From an uncultured Oscillospiraceae bacterium (GTDB lineage: Bacteria; Bacillota; Clostridia; Oscillospirales; Oscillospiraceae): a DNA stretch of 35,666 nucleotides. The notes below the pieces were generated by a model. That model was not told the origin of the DNA, made no database searches, and saw only the letters and a list, made by a program, of their open reading frames with translations. The stretch lies in NCBI GenBank assembly GCA_947624065.1, contig CANQIO010000014.1, positions 1-35,666 of the forward strand. Reading direction: 5' to 3'. Both the position numbers and the translations under genes were made by a program. Below are positions 14,983-23,208 of this stretch, piece by piece (positions within the stretch are counted from its first letter, which is position 1; every line of letters begins with the position of its first letter).

Positions 14983-15963
14983 TCAGAGCGCGGCGCGGAC
15001 AGCCGCGCAGATGCGCTCCACGGAGGGGACGGCGGTCTTTTCCATGGGGATGTTGTAGGGCATGGGCACGTCCAGCGCCGCCACCCGCAGGATGGGGCCG
15101 TCCAACTCGTCATACTGCTCCTCCTGGAACCGGGCGGCCAGCTCCGCGCCCACGCCGGAGGTCTTGTTGCCCTCCTCCACGATGGCGGCGCGGTGGGTCT
15201 TGGCCAGAGACGCGTAGATGGTCTCCGTATCCAGCGGGGCGAGGGTGCGCGGGTCGATGACCTCCAGCTCGATGCCCTCCCGGGAGAGGATCTCCGCCGC
15301 CTCCAGCGCACGGGGCACCATCAGGCCGATGGCCACCACGGTCATGTCCCGGCCAGAGCGCTTCACGTCCGCCTTGCCGATGGGGATGGTGTAGTCGCTC
15401 TCGTAGAGCGCGTCGTCGATCTCCTGCTTGACCTGGTAAAGCTGCTTGGGCTCGCAGAACAGCACCGGGTTATCGGAACGGATGGCGCTCTTTAAAAGTC
15501 CCTTGGCGTCATAGGCGCAGCTGGGGGTGATGATCGTCAGGCCGGGCGCGTGCATAAACAGGCTCTCCGTCACGTTGGAGTGCTCCGCGCCGGCGCCGTT
15601 GGCGCAGCCCTCGGCGCAGCGGATGACCAGGGGCAGCTTGTACTCCGGGCCGTGCATATACCGCCACTTGCTGACCACGTGGAATATCTCCGTAAAGGCG
15701 ACCATGGTGAAGTCCGCGTACATCAGCTCCACGCAGGGGCGCAGGCCCGTCATGGCCGCGCCGGCGGCGGTGGCCACGATGGCGGTCTCCGCGATGGGGG
15801 TGTTGCGCACCCGCTTGGGGCCGAATTCCTCCAGCATCCCACGGGTGATGCCGAAGATGTTGCCGAACTGGGCCACATCCTCGCCGTAGATCAGCACCTT
15901 TTCATCCCGGCGCATCTCCTCCTTGAGGGCGTCGCCGATGGCCTTGGCATAGGTAACTTTCAT
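14983..15963 (-). CDS. TPP-dependent dehydrogenase E1 beta subunit, second complex
   Basis: Beta subunit of a heterotetrameric TPP-dependent E1 of the acetoin/2-oxo-acid dehydrogenase family. With E1 alpha it decarboxylates or cleaves the substrate and passes the acyl group to lipoyl-E2. The 326-residue product has the expected pattern: VLIYGEDVAQFGNIFGITRGM, RVRNTPIAETAIVATAAGAAM, AGAEHSNVTESLFMHAPGLTI, and the C-terminal transketolase domain (DMTVVAIGLMVPRALEAAE, EVIDPRTLAPLD). The TPP-facing glutamate is expected in the VRNTPIAE segment. The ATG follows AAGGAGG. It lies 19 bp after E1 alpha and 20 bp before E2. Substrate specificity cannot be read from the sequence. Confidence 0.92.
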   Translation of the reverse strand: MKVTYAKAIGDALKEEMRRDEKVLIYGEDVAQFGNIFGITRGMLEEFGPKRVRNTPIAETAIVATAAGAAMTGLRPCVELMYADFTMVAFTEIFHVVSKWRYMHGPEYKLPLVIRCAEGCANGAGAEHSNVTESLFMHAPGLTIITPSCAYDAKGLLKSAIRSDNPVLFCEPKQLYQVKQEIDDALYESDYTIPIGKADVKRSGRDMTVVAIGLMVPRALEAAEILSREGIELEVIDPRTLAPLDTETIYASLAKTHRAAIVEEGNKTSGVGAELAARFQEEQYDELDGPILRVAALDVPMPYNIPMEKTAVPSVERICAAVRAAL

Positions 15964-15982
15964 GGTCTTGCCTCCTTCCCGC

Positions 15983-16948
15983 TCACGCGTACAGCCCGTC
16001 GAAGATCTCCTCCGCCGTCATGGCGGGGGCAGCCTCCGCATGGGCGATGGCGGTCTCCATCTGTTCGTCGAACCCGGCGCGCATGGCGGCCAGCTCCGCT
16101 TCCGTGACCACGCCCTCCTTCAGGAGCATCGCCTCCAGGTTTTTCACGCAGTCATGGTTCTCTACCCATTCCTTGGTGACCTCGGCGTCCCGATAGGCGC
16201 ACTGGTCGCCCTCAAAGTGGCCGCGCCAGCGGTAGTCTTTGCACTCCAGCACCGCCGGGCCGTTTCCGGCGCGCACATAGTCGCTCATCTTCTTCGCCGC
16301 CCGGTATACGTCCAGCACATCGGTGCCGTCGGCCACCTCTGAGGGCATGCCGTAGCCCGCGGCCCGGTCCGCCAGCGCGTTGGGCACGGGGATGGTGCTG
16401 CTGGCGGGGGTGGAGATGGCGAAGCCGTTGTTCTCGCAGATGAACAGCACCGGCAGCTTCCAGGCCGCCGCCAGGTTCATGGCCTCGTACACGGGCCCCC
16501 GGCTGGAGGTGCCGTCGCCCATGAACATATAGGAGACGTTGGGCCGCTGCTCATAGTCGATGGTCAGCGCCGCGCCCACGGCCACGCCGGTATCGCAGCC
16601 CAGGGTGCCGGACATGCCCAGCACGCCCGTGCGCAGCTCGCCGATGTGCAGACTGCCGCCCCGGCCGCCGGAGTTGCCGGTCTTTTTGGCCAGCAGCTCG
16701 CCGAAGAACATGTCCAGATCCGTGCCCAGCATCCAGGGCATGGAGATGGGCCGGTGGGTCAGCTTGAAGTAATCCCCCGGCTGGCGGGTGGACAGCACGC
16801 CCACATAGGTGGCCTCCTGGCCCACGCCGCTGTGCACATGGCCGGGGACACGCCCCTGGGCGTACAGGTCGCAGAGCTTCTCCTCCAGCAGGCGGGTCTC
16901 CAGCAGGTCCTTGTGGATCTGCCTCAAAAATCGCGCTTCATATTGCAT
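15983..16948 (-). CDS. TPP-dependent dehydrogenase E1 alpha subunit, second complex (atypical active-site loop)
   Basis: Alpha subunit of the second TPP-dependent E1. The 321-residue product carries the TPP motif beginning MGDGTSSRG (about 164) and ending ICENNGFAIS, plus the Gly-rich GGRGGSLHIG segment. Where the first paralogue and typical AcoA/PDH subunits have THRGHGH, this one reads THRPISMPWML. That loop faces the substrate and phosphorylation-loop region in related E1 enzymes, so a changed substrate or mechanism is plausible. The ATG follows AAGGAG. The gene is 32 bp after the threonine-dehydrogenase-like gene and 19 bp before E1 beta. Confidence 0.9.
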   Translation of the reverse strand: MQYEARFLRQIHKDLLETRLLEEKLCDLYAQGRVPGHVHSGVGQEATYVGVLSTRQPGDYFKLTHRPISMPWMLGTDLDMFFGELLAKKTGNSGGRGGSLHIGELRTGVLGMSGTLGCDTGVAVGAALTIDYEQRPNVSYMFMGDGTSSRGPVYEAMNLAAAWKLPVLFICENNGFAISTPASSTIPVPNALADRAAGYGMPSEVADGTDVLDVYRAAKKMSDYVRAGNGPAVLECKDYRWRGHFEGDQCAYRDAEVTKEWVENHDCVKNLEAMLLKEGVVTEAELAAMRAGFDEQMETAIAHAEAAPAMTAEEIFDGLYA

Positions 16949-16980
16949 GATTGGCTCCTTCCAATATCGTTCCCGTGTGG

Positions 16981-18027
16981 TCAGGGCACCAGGATCATCT
17001 TGCCCGGCGCGCCGGACCGGATGGCCCCGATGGCCTTGTCGAAGTCCTCCAGGGGGTATACGCCCCCGATCACCGGCTCCAGGGAGAGGCCGGGGTCCCG
17101 CAGGATATCCATGCAGTCGTCCCAGGTCTCGAACATCCGCCGGCCGGAGATGCCCGTATAGGTGATCTCCCGATAGATGATGTCCTCGGTCAGGTCGATG
17201 GGGATCTCCCCATTGGGCAGGCCCACGGACACCAGGATGCCGCCCTTGCGCAGGCTCCGCAGACCGGAGACGATGGCCCGGCCGCTGCCGCTGATGTCGA
17301 TGGCGGCGTCCGCGCCGTGGCCCTCCGTGGCCGCCAGCACGGCCTTGATGACATCCTCCCTGCCGCTGTTGACGGTGATGTCCGCGCCCATGGTCCTGGC
17401 CAGGGCCAGCTTCTCGTCGAAGAGGTCGCAGGCGACGATCTTCGCCGCCCCGTGGACCCGGCAGGCGCCGATGGCCATCAGCCCGATGGGGCCGCAGCCG
17501 CTGACCAGGACGGTCTTGCCCTTCACGTCGGCCCGCTCCACCCCGTGCACGCCCGCGCCCATGGCCTCCAGCATGGCGCCCATCTCATAGCTGACGCCCT
17601 CCGCCAGGGGCACCGCGCAGCCGGCCGGCACCGGGGCGTACTCGGCGAAAGCCCCCGGCTCGGTGACGCCGAACAGCTTCATGTTCTCGCAGATGTGGGG
17701 ATTGCCCGTCCGGCAGGAAAAGCAATGCCCGCAGGGGATGTGGGTCTCCACGCTGATGCGGTCGCCCACCTTCAGGTCCGTGACGGCGGCGCCCACTCGC
17801 ACGATCTCGCCGGCCGTTTCATGGCCGAACACGATGGGCAGGTTCTTCATCCGGTTGGCCGCCCACTCGTTCCAGGCGAGGATGTGCATATCCGTGCCGC
17901 ACACGGCGGTGGCGTGCACCTTCATGAGCACCTCGTCGTCCTTTATCTCCGGGATGGGCAGGTCGGTGCGGTATTCATACCCGGGGCCGGCGCTCATCTT
18001 GCATATGCCGCGCATGGCAGCCTGCAT
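16981..18027 (-). CDS. tdh: Zinc-dependent L-threonine 3-dehydrogenase-type enzyme
   Basis: Medium-chain zinc alcohol dehydrogenase most similar to L-threonine 3-dehydrogenase, which oxidises the 3-hydroxyl of threonine with NAD. The 348-residue product has catalytic-zinc residues C43, H69 and E70 (AVCGTDMHI, GHETAG) and structural-zinc cysteines 99, 102, 105 and 113. A Rossmann motif follows (VLVSGCGPIGLMAIG). The TDH-like patterns CGTDMHILAWNEW and GRRMFETWDD point to this subfamily rather than to a simple alcohol dehydrogenase. No 2-amino-3-ketobutyrate CoA ligase (kbl) is in the window, so another hydroxy acid or a 2,3-diol is an open alternative. The ATG follows GGAGAG. It leads the second dehydrogenase set and follows a terminator-like hairpin. 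Confidence 0.8.
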   Translation of the reverse strand: MQAAMRGICKMSAGPGYEYRTDLPIPEIKDDEVLMKVHATAVCGTDMHILAWNEWAANRMKNLPIVFGHETAGEIVRVGAAVTDLKVGDRISVETHIPCGHCFSCRTGNPHICENMKLFGVTEPGAFAEYAPVPAGCAVPLAEGVSYEMGAMLEAMGAGVHGVERADVKGKTVLVSGCGPIGLMAIGACRVHGAAKIVACDLFDEKLALARTMGADITVNSGREDVIKAVLAATEGHGADAAIDISGSGRAIVSGLRSLRKGGILVSVGLPNGEIPIDLTEDIIYREITYTGISGRRMFETWDDCMDILRDPGLSLEPVIGGVYPLEDFDKAIGAIRSGAPGKMILVP

Positions 18028-18085
18028 GGTATCGCTCTCCTCTCTATGCTCTCAGCCTTTCGGCCGGAATGCTCCGAATTTAGAA

Positions 18086-18119
18086 GAAGGGCCCGAAGGT
18101 TTCGCGCTTCGGGCCCTTC
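18086..18119 (-). terminator. Terminator-like hairpin between E3 and tdh
   Basis: A perfect 13-bp stem (18086-18098 with 18107-18119, core GGGCCC) with an 8-base loop lies just after the E3 stop. On the minus strand it is followed by TTCTAAATT, a weak T-tract. It may end most transcripts of the first set or set the ratio of the two sets. I found no convincing promoter between it and tdh. Confidence 0.7.
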
Positions 18120-18130
18120 CGAACGGATGT

Positions 18131-19897
18131 TTACTTATTGGGGGTGTGGATGGCGCGCTTTTCCGCGTGCAGCGCCGCCTCCCGCAGCGTCTCGGTGACG
18201 GTGGGGTGGCTGTGGATGGTGGCGATGATCTCGTCCAGGGTCATCTCCTCGCCGATGGCCAGCGCGCCCTCGGCGATCAGGTCCGTGGCTCTGGGCCCGA
18301 TGATGTGCATGCCCAGGATCTCGCCGTACTCCTTGCCGGCGATGATCTTCACCAGGCCCTCGCCGCCGTTGATGATCAGGGCTTTGCCGTTGGCGCTCAT
18401 GGGGAACTTGCCGACCTTATAGTCCAGGCCCTTGGCCTTGCACTGTTCCTCGGTCAGACCCACGGACGCCGCCTCCGGCTCGATGTACACGCAGGTGGGG
18501 TTGGTCTTTTCATCGTAGAGCGCGTCGATGCCCATGATGTTCTCGGCCGCCACCTCGCCCATGGCGGAGGCGGTGTGGGCCAGTTGGGCGTGGCCCAGCA
18601 CGCAGTCGCCGATGGCGTACACGCCCGGCACGCTGGTCTGCATCCGATCGTTGACCACGATGCGGCCCCGGTCGTTCTCGAGCTTGCCGGCCTCCAGGTC
18701 CAGGCTGGCGGTATTGGCCCGGCGGCCGATGGCCACCAGCACCTTCTCCGCCTCGAAGGAGACAATCTCGCCGGCCTTATTCTTGCAGACCACCTTGGCG
18801 CCCACGGGGGAGGGCTCCACGGACTGCACCGGGCACTCCAGATTGAACTCCATGCCCATCTTCTTCATGTGCTGCACGCCGATCTTGGTCAGGTCGCCGT
18901 CCAGCATGGGCAGCATGTGGTCCAGCGCCTCCACCACCGTGATCTTGGTGCCGAAGGCCGCGTAGGCGCAGGCCAGCTCCAGGCCGATGACGCCGCCGCC
19001 GATGACCACCATGCTCTTGGGCAGCTTCTCCAGGCTCAGGGCCCCGGTGGAGTCGATGCAGTTGGGGTTCTCCTTCAGGCCGGGGATGGGAGGCGTGGCG
19101 TTGACGGAGCCCGTGGCCACGATGATGCCGTCGGCGGTCATGGTCTCGGAAGAGCCGTCCGCCTTTTTGACAGACAGCTTGCCGGGGCCCACGAACTTGG
19201 CCTCGCCGTCCACGACCTTGACCTTGTTCATTTTCAGCAGGCCGGCCACGCCGCCGGTGAGCTTCTTGGAGATGTCGTTCTTATGCTTGATGATCTGGGG
19301 GAAGTTGATGCTGACGCCGGATACCTCGACACCGATCTCCTTTCCCTGGTTTTTGATGTCCTCCACCAGCTCCGCGCTGTGCAGCAGGCACTTGGTGGGG
19401 ATGCAGCCGATGTTCAGGCAGGTGCCGCCCAGGTGCTCGCGCTCGATGAGGGTCACCTTCGCGCCCAGCTGCGCCGCCCGGATGGCGGCCACATAGCCGC
19501 CGGGGCCGCCGCCCACCACGATGACGCTCGCGTCGCCGGCGGGCTTTGCCGGGGCGGGAGGCACGGGGGCTGCCGCCTTGGGGGCGAGGGCAGGAGCGGG
19601 CGCCGGGGCCTTGGGAGCAGGCGCGGCGGCGGGGGCGGCCGGGCCGCCCGCCTTCTCGCCGGGCTGGCCGATGTAGGCCAGCAGGCCCTTCACGGGCACG
19701 TCCTCGTCCTCGTGGGCCACGATCTTCAAGAGCACGCCGTCATGCTCGCTATTGAGCTCGTTGGTCAGCTTGTCGGTGGTGATCTCCACCAGCGGCTCGC
19801 CCGCCTTCACGGCGTCGCCCTCCTTTTTCAGCCACTTGGAGACGGTGCCCTCCTCCATGGTCAAACCCAGCTGGGGCATCAGTACTTCGAAAGCCAT
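18131..19897 (-). CDS. lpdA: Dihydrolipoamide dehydrogenase (E3) with N-terminal lipoyl domain
   Basis: E3 flavoprotein that reoxidises dihydrolipoyl arms and reduces NAD. The 588 residues are longer than a plain E3 (about 460-475) because of an N-terminal lipoyl domain (1-80, acceptor lysine 43 in TTDKLTNE) and an Ala/Pro linker to about 122. The FAD motif (VIVVGGGPGGYVAAI) begins near 125. The redox disulfide is C160 and C165 (GGTCLNIGCIPTK), and the C-terminal base pair is H564/E569 (HSHPTVTE). This layout is known from AcoL-type E3 enzymes of acetoin dehydrogenase systems in Clostridia and related bacteria. The lipoyl domain is nearly identical in style to that of the adjacent E2. The ATG follows GGGAGG, 16 bp after E2. 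It is the only E3 in the window. Confidence 0.95.
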   Translation of the reverse strand: MAFEVLMPQLGLTMEEGTVSKWLKKEGDAVKAGEPLVEITTDKLTNELNSEHDGVLLKIVAHEDEDVPVKGLLAYIGQPGEKAGGPAAPAAAPAPKAPAPAPALAPKAAAPVPPAPAKPAGDASVIVVGGGPGGYVAAIRAAQLGAKVTLIEREHLGGTCLNIGCIPTKCLLHSAELVEDIKNQGKEIGVEVSGVSINFPQIIKHKNDISKKLTGGVAGLLKMNKVKVVDGEAKFVGPGKLSVKKADGSSETMTADGIIVATGSVNATPPIPGLKENPNCIDSTGALSLEKLPKSMVVIGGGVIGLELACAYAAFGTKITVVEALDHMLPMLDGDLTKIGVQHMKKMGMEFNLECPVQSVEPSPVGAKVVCKNKAGEIVSFEAEKVLVAIGRRANTASLDLEAGKLENDRGRIVVNDRMQTSVPGVYAIGDCVLGHAQLAHTASAMGEVAAENIMGIDALYDEKTNPTCVYIEPEAASVGLTEEQCKAKGLDYKVGKFPMSANGKALIINGGEGLVKIIAGKEYGEILGMHIIGPRATDLIAEGALAIGEEMTLDEIIATIHSHPTVTETLREAALHAEKRAIHTPNK

Positions 19898-19913
19898 TTG
19901 CCGTGTCCTCCCG

Positions 19914-21158
19914 TTACAGTACGATGCTCATGGGGCTCTGGAGCAGATCCCGCAGAGCCATCTGGAACTTGGCGACGACCGCGCCGTCCAGCAGCCGGTG
20001 GTCCAGCGTCACGCTCAGGCGCATGACCTTGCGCACGGTGACCGCGCCGGCGTCGTCCAGGGCCAGCTCGTCCTGGATCGCGCACACGCCCAGGATGGCC
20101 GCGTCGGGCTGGTTGATGATGGGGGTAAAGGTCTCGATGCCGAACATGCCCAGGTTGGACACGGTGAAGGTAGAGCCCTTGTACTCCTCCGGCAGCAGCT
20201 TGTTGGTCTTGGCCCGCTCGGCCAGGTCCTTGGCCGCCGCGCTCAGCGCGTCCAGGCCCAGCTTATCCGCGTCCCGGATGACCGGCACGATGAGCCCGGC
20301 GTCCAGCGCCACGGCCACGCCCAGGTTGACGTGGGCCCGCTGGATGATCTGGTCGCCGTCGAAGGCCACCAGCATCTCGGGATGCTGGCTCAGGCACTTG
20401 GCCGTGGCCTTGAGCACCAGGTCGTTGACGGAATACTTCTTGCCGGTGGTCTCCAGCAGCATCTTGCGGAACTTCATCAGTTCGGTGACGTCCACCTTGA
20501 TGTTCTGGGTCACGGGCGGGATCTCGGTGTGGGACTGGAGCATCCGCTCGGCCACCACCTTGCGCATGCCGGTCAGCTTCACCACGGTGTCGCCCTCCAT
20601 CAGCTCCAGACGGCCGGCGGGCGCCTTGGGCGGCACGGGCGGCTTGGGGCCGGGTGCGGGAGCGGGAGCCGGGGCAGCGGGGGCTGCGGCGGCGGCCAGG
20701 ATGTCCTTGAGCACGATGCGGCCGGAGGGGCCGGTGCCGGCGATGCCGGTATAGTCCACGCCCATCTTGGCCGCGGTCTTGCGGGCCAGGGGGCTGATGC
20801 GGATGCGCTTGCCACCCACAGCGGCAGGCGCCGGTGCAGGCGCAGCGGCAGCCGCAGGAGCGGCGGGGGCCGCCTCGGCAGCGGGGGCGGGAACAGCGGG
20901 GGCGTCGCCCACGGCCTCGCCGGGCTGGCCGATGTAAGCCAGCAGGCCCTTGACGGGGATGTCCTCCCCCTCCTGGGCCACGATCTTCAAAAGCACGCCC
21001 TCAAACTCGCTCTCGATCTCGTTTGTGAGCTTGTCGGTGGTGATCTCGGCGATGGGGTCGCCCACCTTCACGGCGTCGCCCTCATGCTTGAGCCAGGCGG
21101 AGACGGTGCCCTCCTCCATGGTCAGGCCCAGCTGGGGCATCAATACTTCATGTGCCAT
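19914..21158 (-). CDS. Dihydrolipoamide acyltransferase (E2), first complex
   Basis: E2 core of the first acetoin/2-oxo-acid-dehydrogenase-type complex, making acyl-CoA. The 414-residue product has a lipoyl domain with the acceptor lysine at 43 (TTDKLTNE), and its first 20 residues closely match those of the neighbouring E3 lipoyl domain. An Ala/Pro linker leads to the E3/E1-binding domain (about 116-155, RISPLARKTAAKMGVDYTG). The catalytic domain ends in DHRLLDG, with H387 and D391. The ATG follows GGGAGGG. It lies 15 bp after E1 beta and 16 bp before E3. The family resembles AcoC, but acetoin specificity is not proved. Confidence 0.93.
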   Translation of the reverse strand: MAHEVLMPQLGLTMEEGTVSAWLKHEGDAVKVGDPIAEITTDKLTNEIESEFEGVLLKIVAQEGEDIPVKGLLAYIGQPGEAVGDAPAVPAPAAEAAPAAPAAAAAPAPAPAAVGGKRIRISPLARKTAAKMGVDYTGIAGTGPSGRIVLKDILAAAAAPAAPAPAPAPGPKPPVPPKAPAGRLELMEGDTVVKLTGMRKVVAERMLQSHTEIPPVTQNIKVDVTELMKFRKMLLETTGKKYSVNDLVLKATAKCLSQHPEMLVAFDGDQIIQRAHVNLGVAVALDAGLIVPVIRDADKLGLDALSAAAKDLAERAKTNKLLPEEYKGSTFTVSNLGMFGIETFTPIINQPDAAILGVCAIQDELALDDAGAVTVRKVMRLSVTLDHRLLDGAVVAKFQMALRDLLQSPMSIVL

Positions 21159-21173
21159 GTGTCAGACCCTCCC

Positions 21174-22154
21174 TTACTTGTTCAGGACGTGCTTGACGGC
21201 CTTGGCAATGGTCTCGGGGTGGGGGAAGTTCTCGTCCTCCAGCACGGGGCTGAAGGGGGAGACGATGTTCAGCCCGCACAGACGCTCCACAGGGGCGTCC
21301 AGCTCGTCGAACAGCTCCTCGGCGATCTGGGCGGAGAGCTCGCCGGCGTAGCTGCCGCGCTTGACCTCCTCGGACACGATCAGCACATTGTGGGTCTTGC
21401 TGACGGACGCGGCGATGGCCTCCCAATCCAGGGGCACCAGGCTCCGCAGATCCAGCACCTCCACGTCGATGCCCTCGGCGGCCAGGTTTTCGGCGGCCTC
21501 CATGGCGAAGTTCACCTGGCGGCTCCAGGTGATGAGGGTGAGGTCCTTGCCCTCGCGCTTGACCTTGGCCTTGCCCAGGGGGATCAGGTACTCCTCCTCG
21601 GGGATCTCTTCCTTCTTGGCGTACAGCAGCTTGTTCTCCAGGCTGACGACAGGGTCGTCGTCCCGGATGGCGCTCTTGATCAGGCCCTTGGCGTCCTCAG
21701 CGCAGCTGGGGGCTATCACTTTCAGGCCGGGGAAGTGGCAGAACAGCGCTTCCAGGGACTGGGAGTGGTGGCCGGCGTTGCGGCGGCCGGCGCCCATGGG
21801 GCAGCGCAGCACCATGGGAACGGTGGCCTGACCGCCGGTCATGTAACGGGTCTTGGCGGCCTGGTTGAAGATGGGGTCAGCGGCCACGGTGATGAAGTCG
21901 TTGTACATCAGCTCCACCACGGGACGCAGCCCGCGCATAGCCGCACCCACGGCCATGCCGCAGAAGCCCTCCTCGGAGATGGGGGTATCGATGACGCGGT
22001 TGGGGCCGAACTCATCCAGAAAGCCGGTGGTAACGCCGAACACGTTGCCCATCACGGCCATGTCCTCACCGATGATGAAGACGTTCTCGTCGCGAACCAT
22101 TTCCTCATGCAGGCCCTCGCGCAGAGCCTTGCTGAAGGTGATCTTCTTGCTCAT
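21174..22154 (-). CDS. TPP-dependent dehydrogenase E1 beta subunit, first complex
   Basis: Beta subunit of the first TPP-dependent E1 (AcoB/PdhB-like). From the ATG at 22152-22154 the product is 326 residues, the same length as its paralogue at 14983. That start overlaps the E1 alpha stop as ATGA and has GGAGAG just before it, so it is preferred over the ATG at 22166. Conserved features are FIIGEDMAVMGNVFGVT, NRVIDTPISEEGFCGMAVG, GRRNAGHHSQSLEALFCHFPG and VLDLRSLVPLDWEAI. The HHSQS loop is close to acetoin- and pyruvate-type beta subunits. It works with E1 alpha at 22151 and feeds E2 at 19914. Confidence 0.95.
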   Translation of the reverse strand: MSKKITFSKALREGLHEEMVRDENVFIIGEDMAVMGNVFGVTTGFLDEFGPNRVIDTPISEEGFCGMAVGAAMRGLRPVVELMYNDFITVAADPIFNQAAKTRYMTGGQATVPMVLRCPMGAGRRNAGHHSQSLEALFCHFPGLKVIAPSCAEDAKGLIKSAIRDDDPVVSLENKLLYAKKEEIPEEEYLIPLGKAKVKREGKDLTLITWSRQVNFAMEAAENLAAEGIDVEVLDLRSLVPLDWEAIAASVSKTHNVLIVSEEVKRGSYAGELSAQIAEELFDELDAPVERLCGLNIVSPFSPVLEDENFPHPETIAKAVKHVLNK

Positions 22155-23161
22155 CTCTCCACACACCTTTCATTATCCATGGCGTACACATCGGTCGTGA
22201 CCTCGGCCAGATCGGGATAGGGGGACTCGTCGGCGAACTTGACGGCGGCGTCCATCTCGGCCTTGGCCTCGTCCTTGATCTTCTGCAGCTCTTCCTCGGT
22301 GGCGCCGGCGGCCAGCAGCTTCTTGCCCAGCTTCTCGATGGGGTCGTTTGCCAGCGCCTTCTCCATGTACTCGGCGGGACGGTACACCGCCGGGTCGCCG
22401 CAGTAATGGCCCTGATAGCGGTAGACCTTCGCCTCCAGCACGTAGGGGCCCTTGCCGGAACGGGCGTGGTCCATGGCCTTGCACATAGCCTCGTACACCG
22501 CCAGCACGTCGGTGCCGTCCACCACGGCATAATCCACGCCATAGGCGGCCGCGCGGGTGGCCAGGTCGGGGGTGTTGGTGACGCGGTGGATCTCGGTGGA
22601 GACGCCGTAGCAATTGTTCTCGATGAACCACACCAGCGGCAGCTTCCAGGTGGCGGCCATGTTCAGGTTCTCATGGAAGGTGCCCTCGTTGGTGGAGCCG
22701 TCGCCGAAGCAGCCCACGGTGACGGAATTGTCGCCCTTGATCTTGGAGGCCAGCGCGGAGCCGGCGGAGATGCCCTGGCCGGCGCCCACGATGCCGTTGG
22801 CGCCCAGGTGGTTGGCCTTGGACATGTCGGTGATGTGCATGGAGCCGCCCTTGCCCTGGCAGTAGCCGGTCTTTTTGCCGAACAGCTCCGCCATGGCCAT
22901 GTTGGGGTCCATGCCCCGGGCGATGGCGTGGCCGTGGCCCCGGTGGGTGGAGGTGAAGAAGTCCTGGGGCTGGATGGCGGCGAAAGCGCCCGCCGCCGCG
23001 GCCTCCTGGCCGATGCTCAGGTGGATGTTGCCCGCCAGCATGCCCTTGGTGAAGCACTCCGCCGCGTGCTCCTCGAACTCCCGGACGCGGCACATCGTGC
23101 GATAGAACCCGAGCAGCTGCTCTTTGGAATACTTTTCAGTGGTCTTTTTCTTCGTAGCCAA
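22151..23161 (-). CDS. TPP-dependent dehydrogenase E1 alpha subunit, first complex
   Basis: Alpha subunit of the first TPP-dependent E1 (AcoA/PdhA-like), which binds TPP and starts the cleavage. The 336-residue product has all canonical elements: THRGHGHAIARG (about 85-96), GKGGSMHI, the TPP motif GDGSTNEGTFHENLN to ENNCYGVST, and YRYQGHYCGDP. The start is TTG at 23159-23161 with a modest AAAGGCG upstream. The next in-frame ATG would lie within the conserved helix (MCRVREFEEH), so TTG is favoured. It follows the PPC-domain gene by 47 bp and overlaps E1 beta by 4 bp. Confidence 0.94.
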   Translation of the reverse strand: MATKKKTTEKYSKEQLLGFYRTMCRVREFEEHAAECFTKGMLAGNIHLSIGQEAAAAGAFAAIQPQDFFTSTHRGHGHAIARGMDPNMAMAELFGKKTGYCQGKGGSMHITDMSKANHLGANGIVGAGQGISAGSALASKIKGDNSVTVGCFGDGSTNEGTFHENLNMAATWKLPLVWFIENNCYGVSTEIHRVTNTPDLATRAAAYGVDYAVVDGTDVLAVYEAMCKAMDHARSGKGPYVLEAKVYRYQGHYCGDPAVYRPAEYMEKALANDPIEKLGKKLLAAGATEEELQKIKDEAKAEMDAAVKFADESPYPDLAEVTTDVYAMDNERCVER

Positions 23162-23208
23162 AGTCTATCACGCCTTTCTAAAATATTGATGCGATCTATT
23201 TTGTGGCC

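Noticed and set aside
17663-22220. Plus-strand ORFs of 787 and 822 codons
   Set aside because: Antisense to the E1/E2/E3 genes, whose products have complete motifs; the plus frames are His/Gly/Leu-rich shadows.
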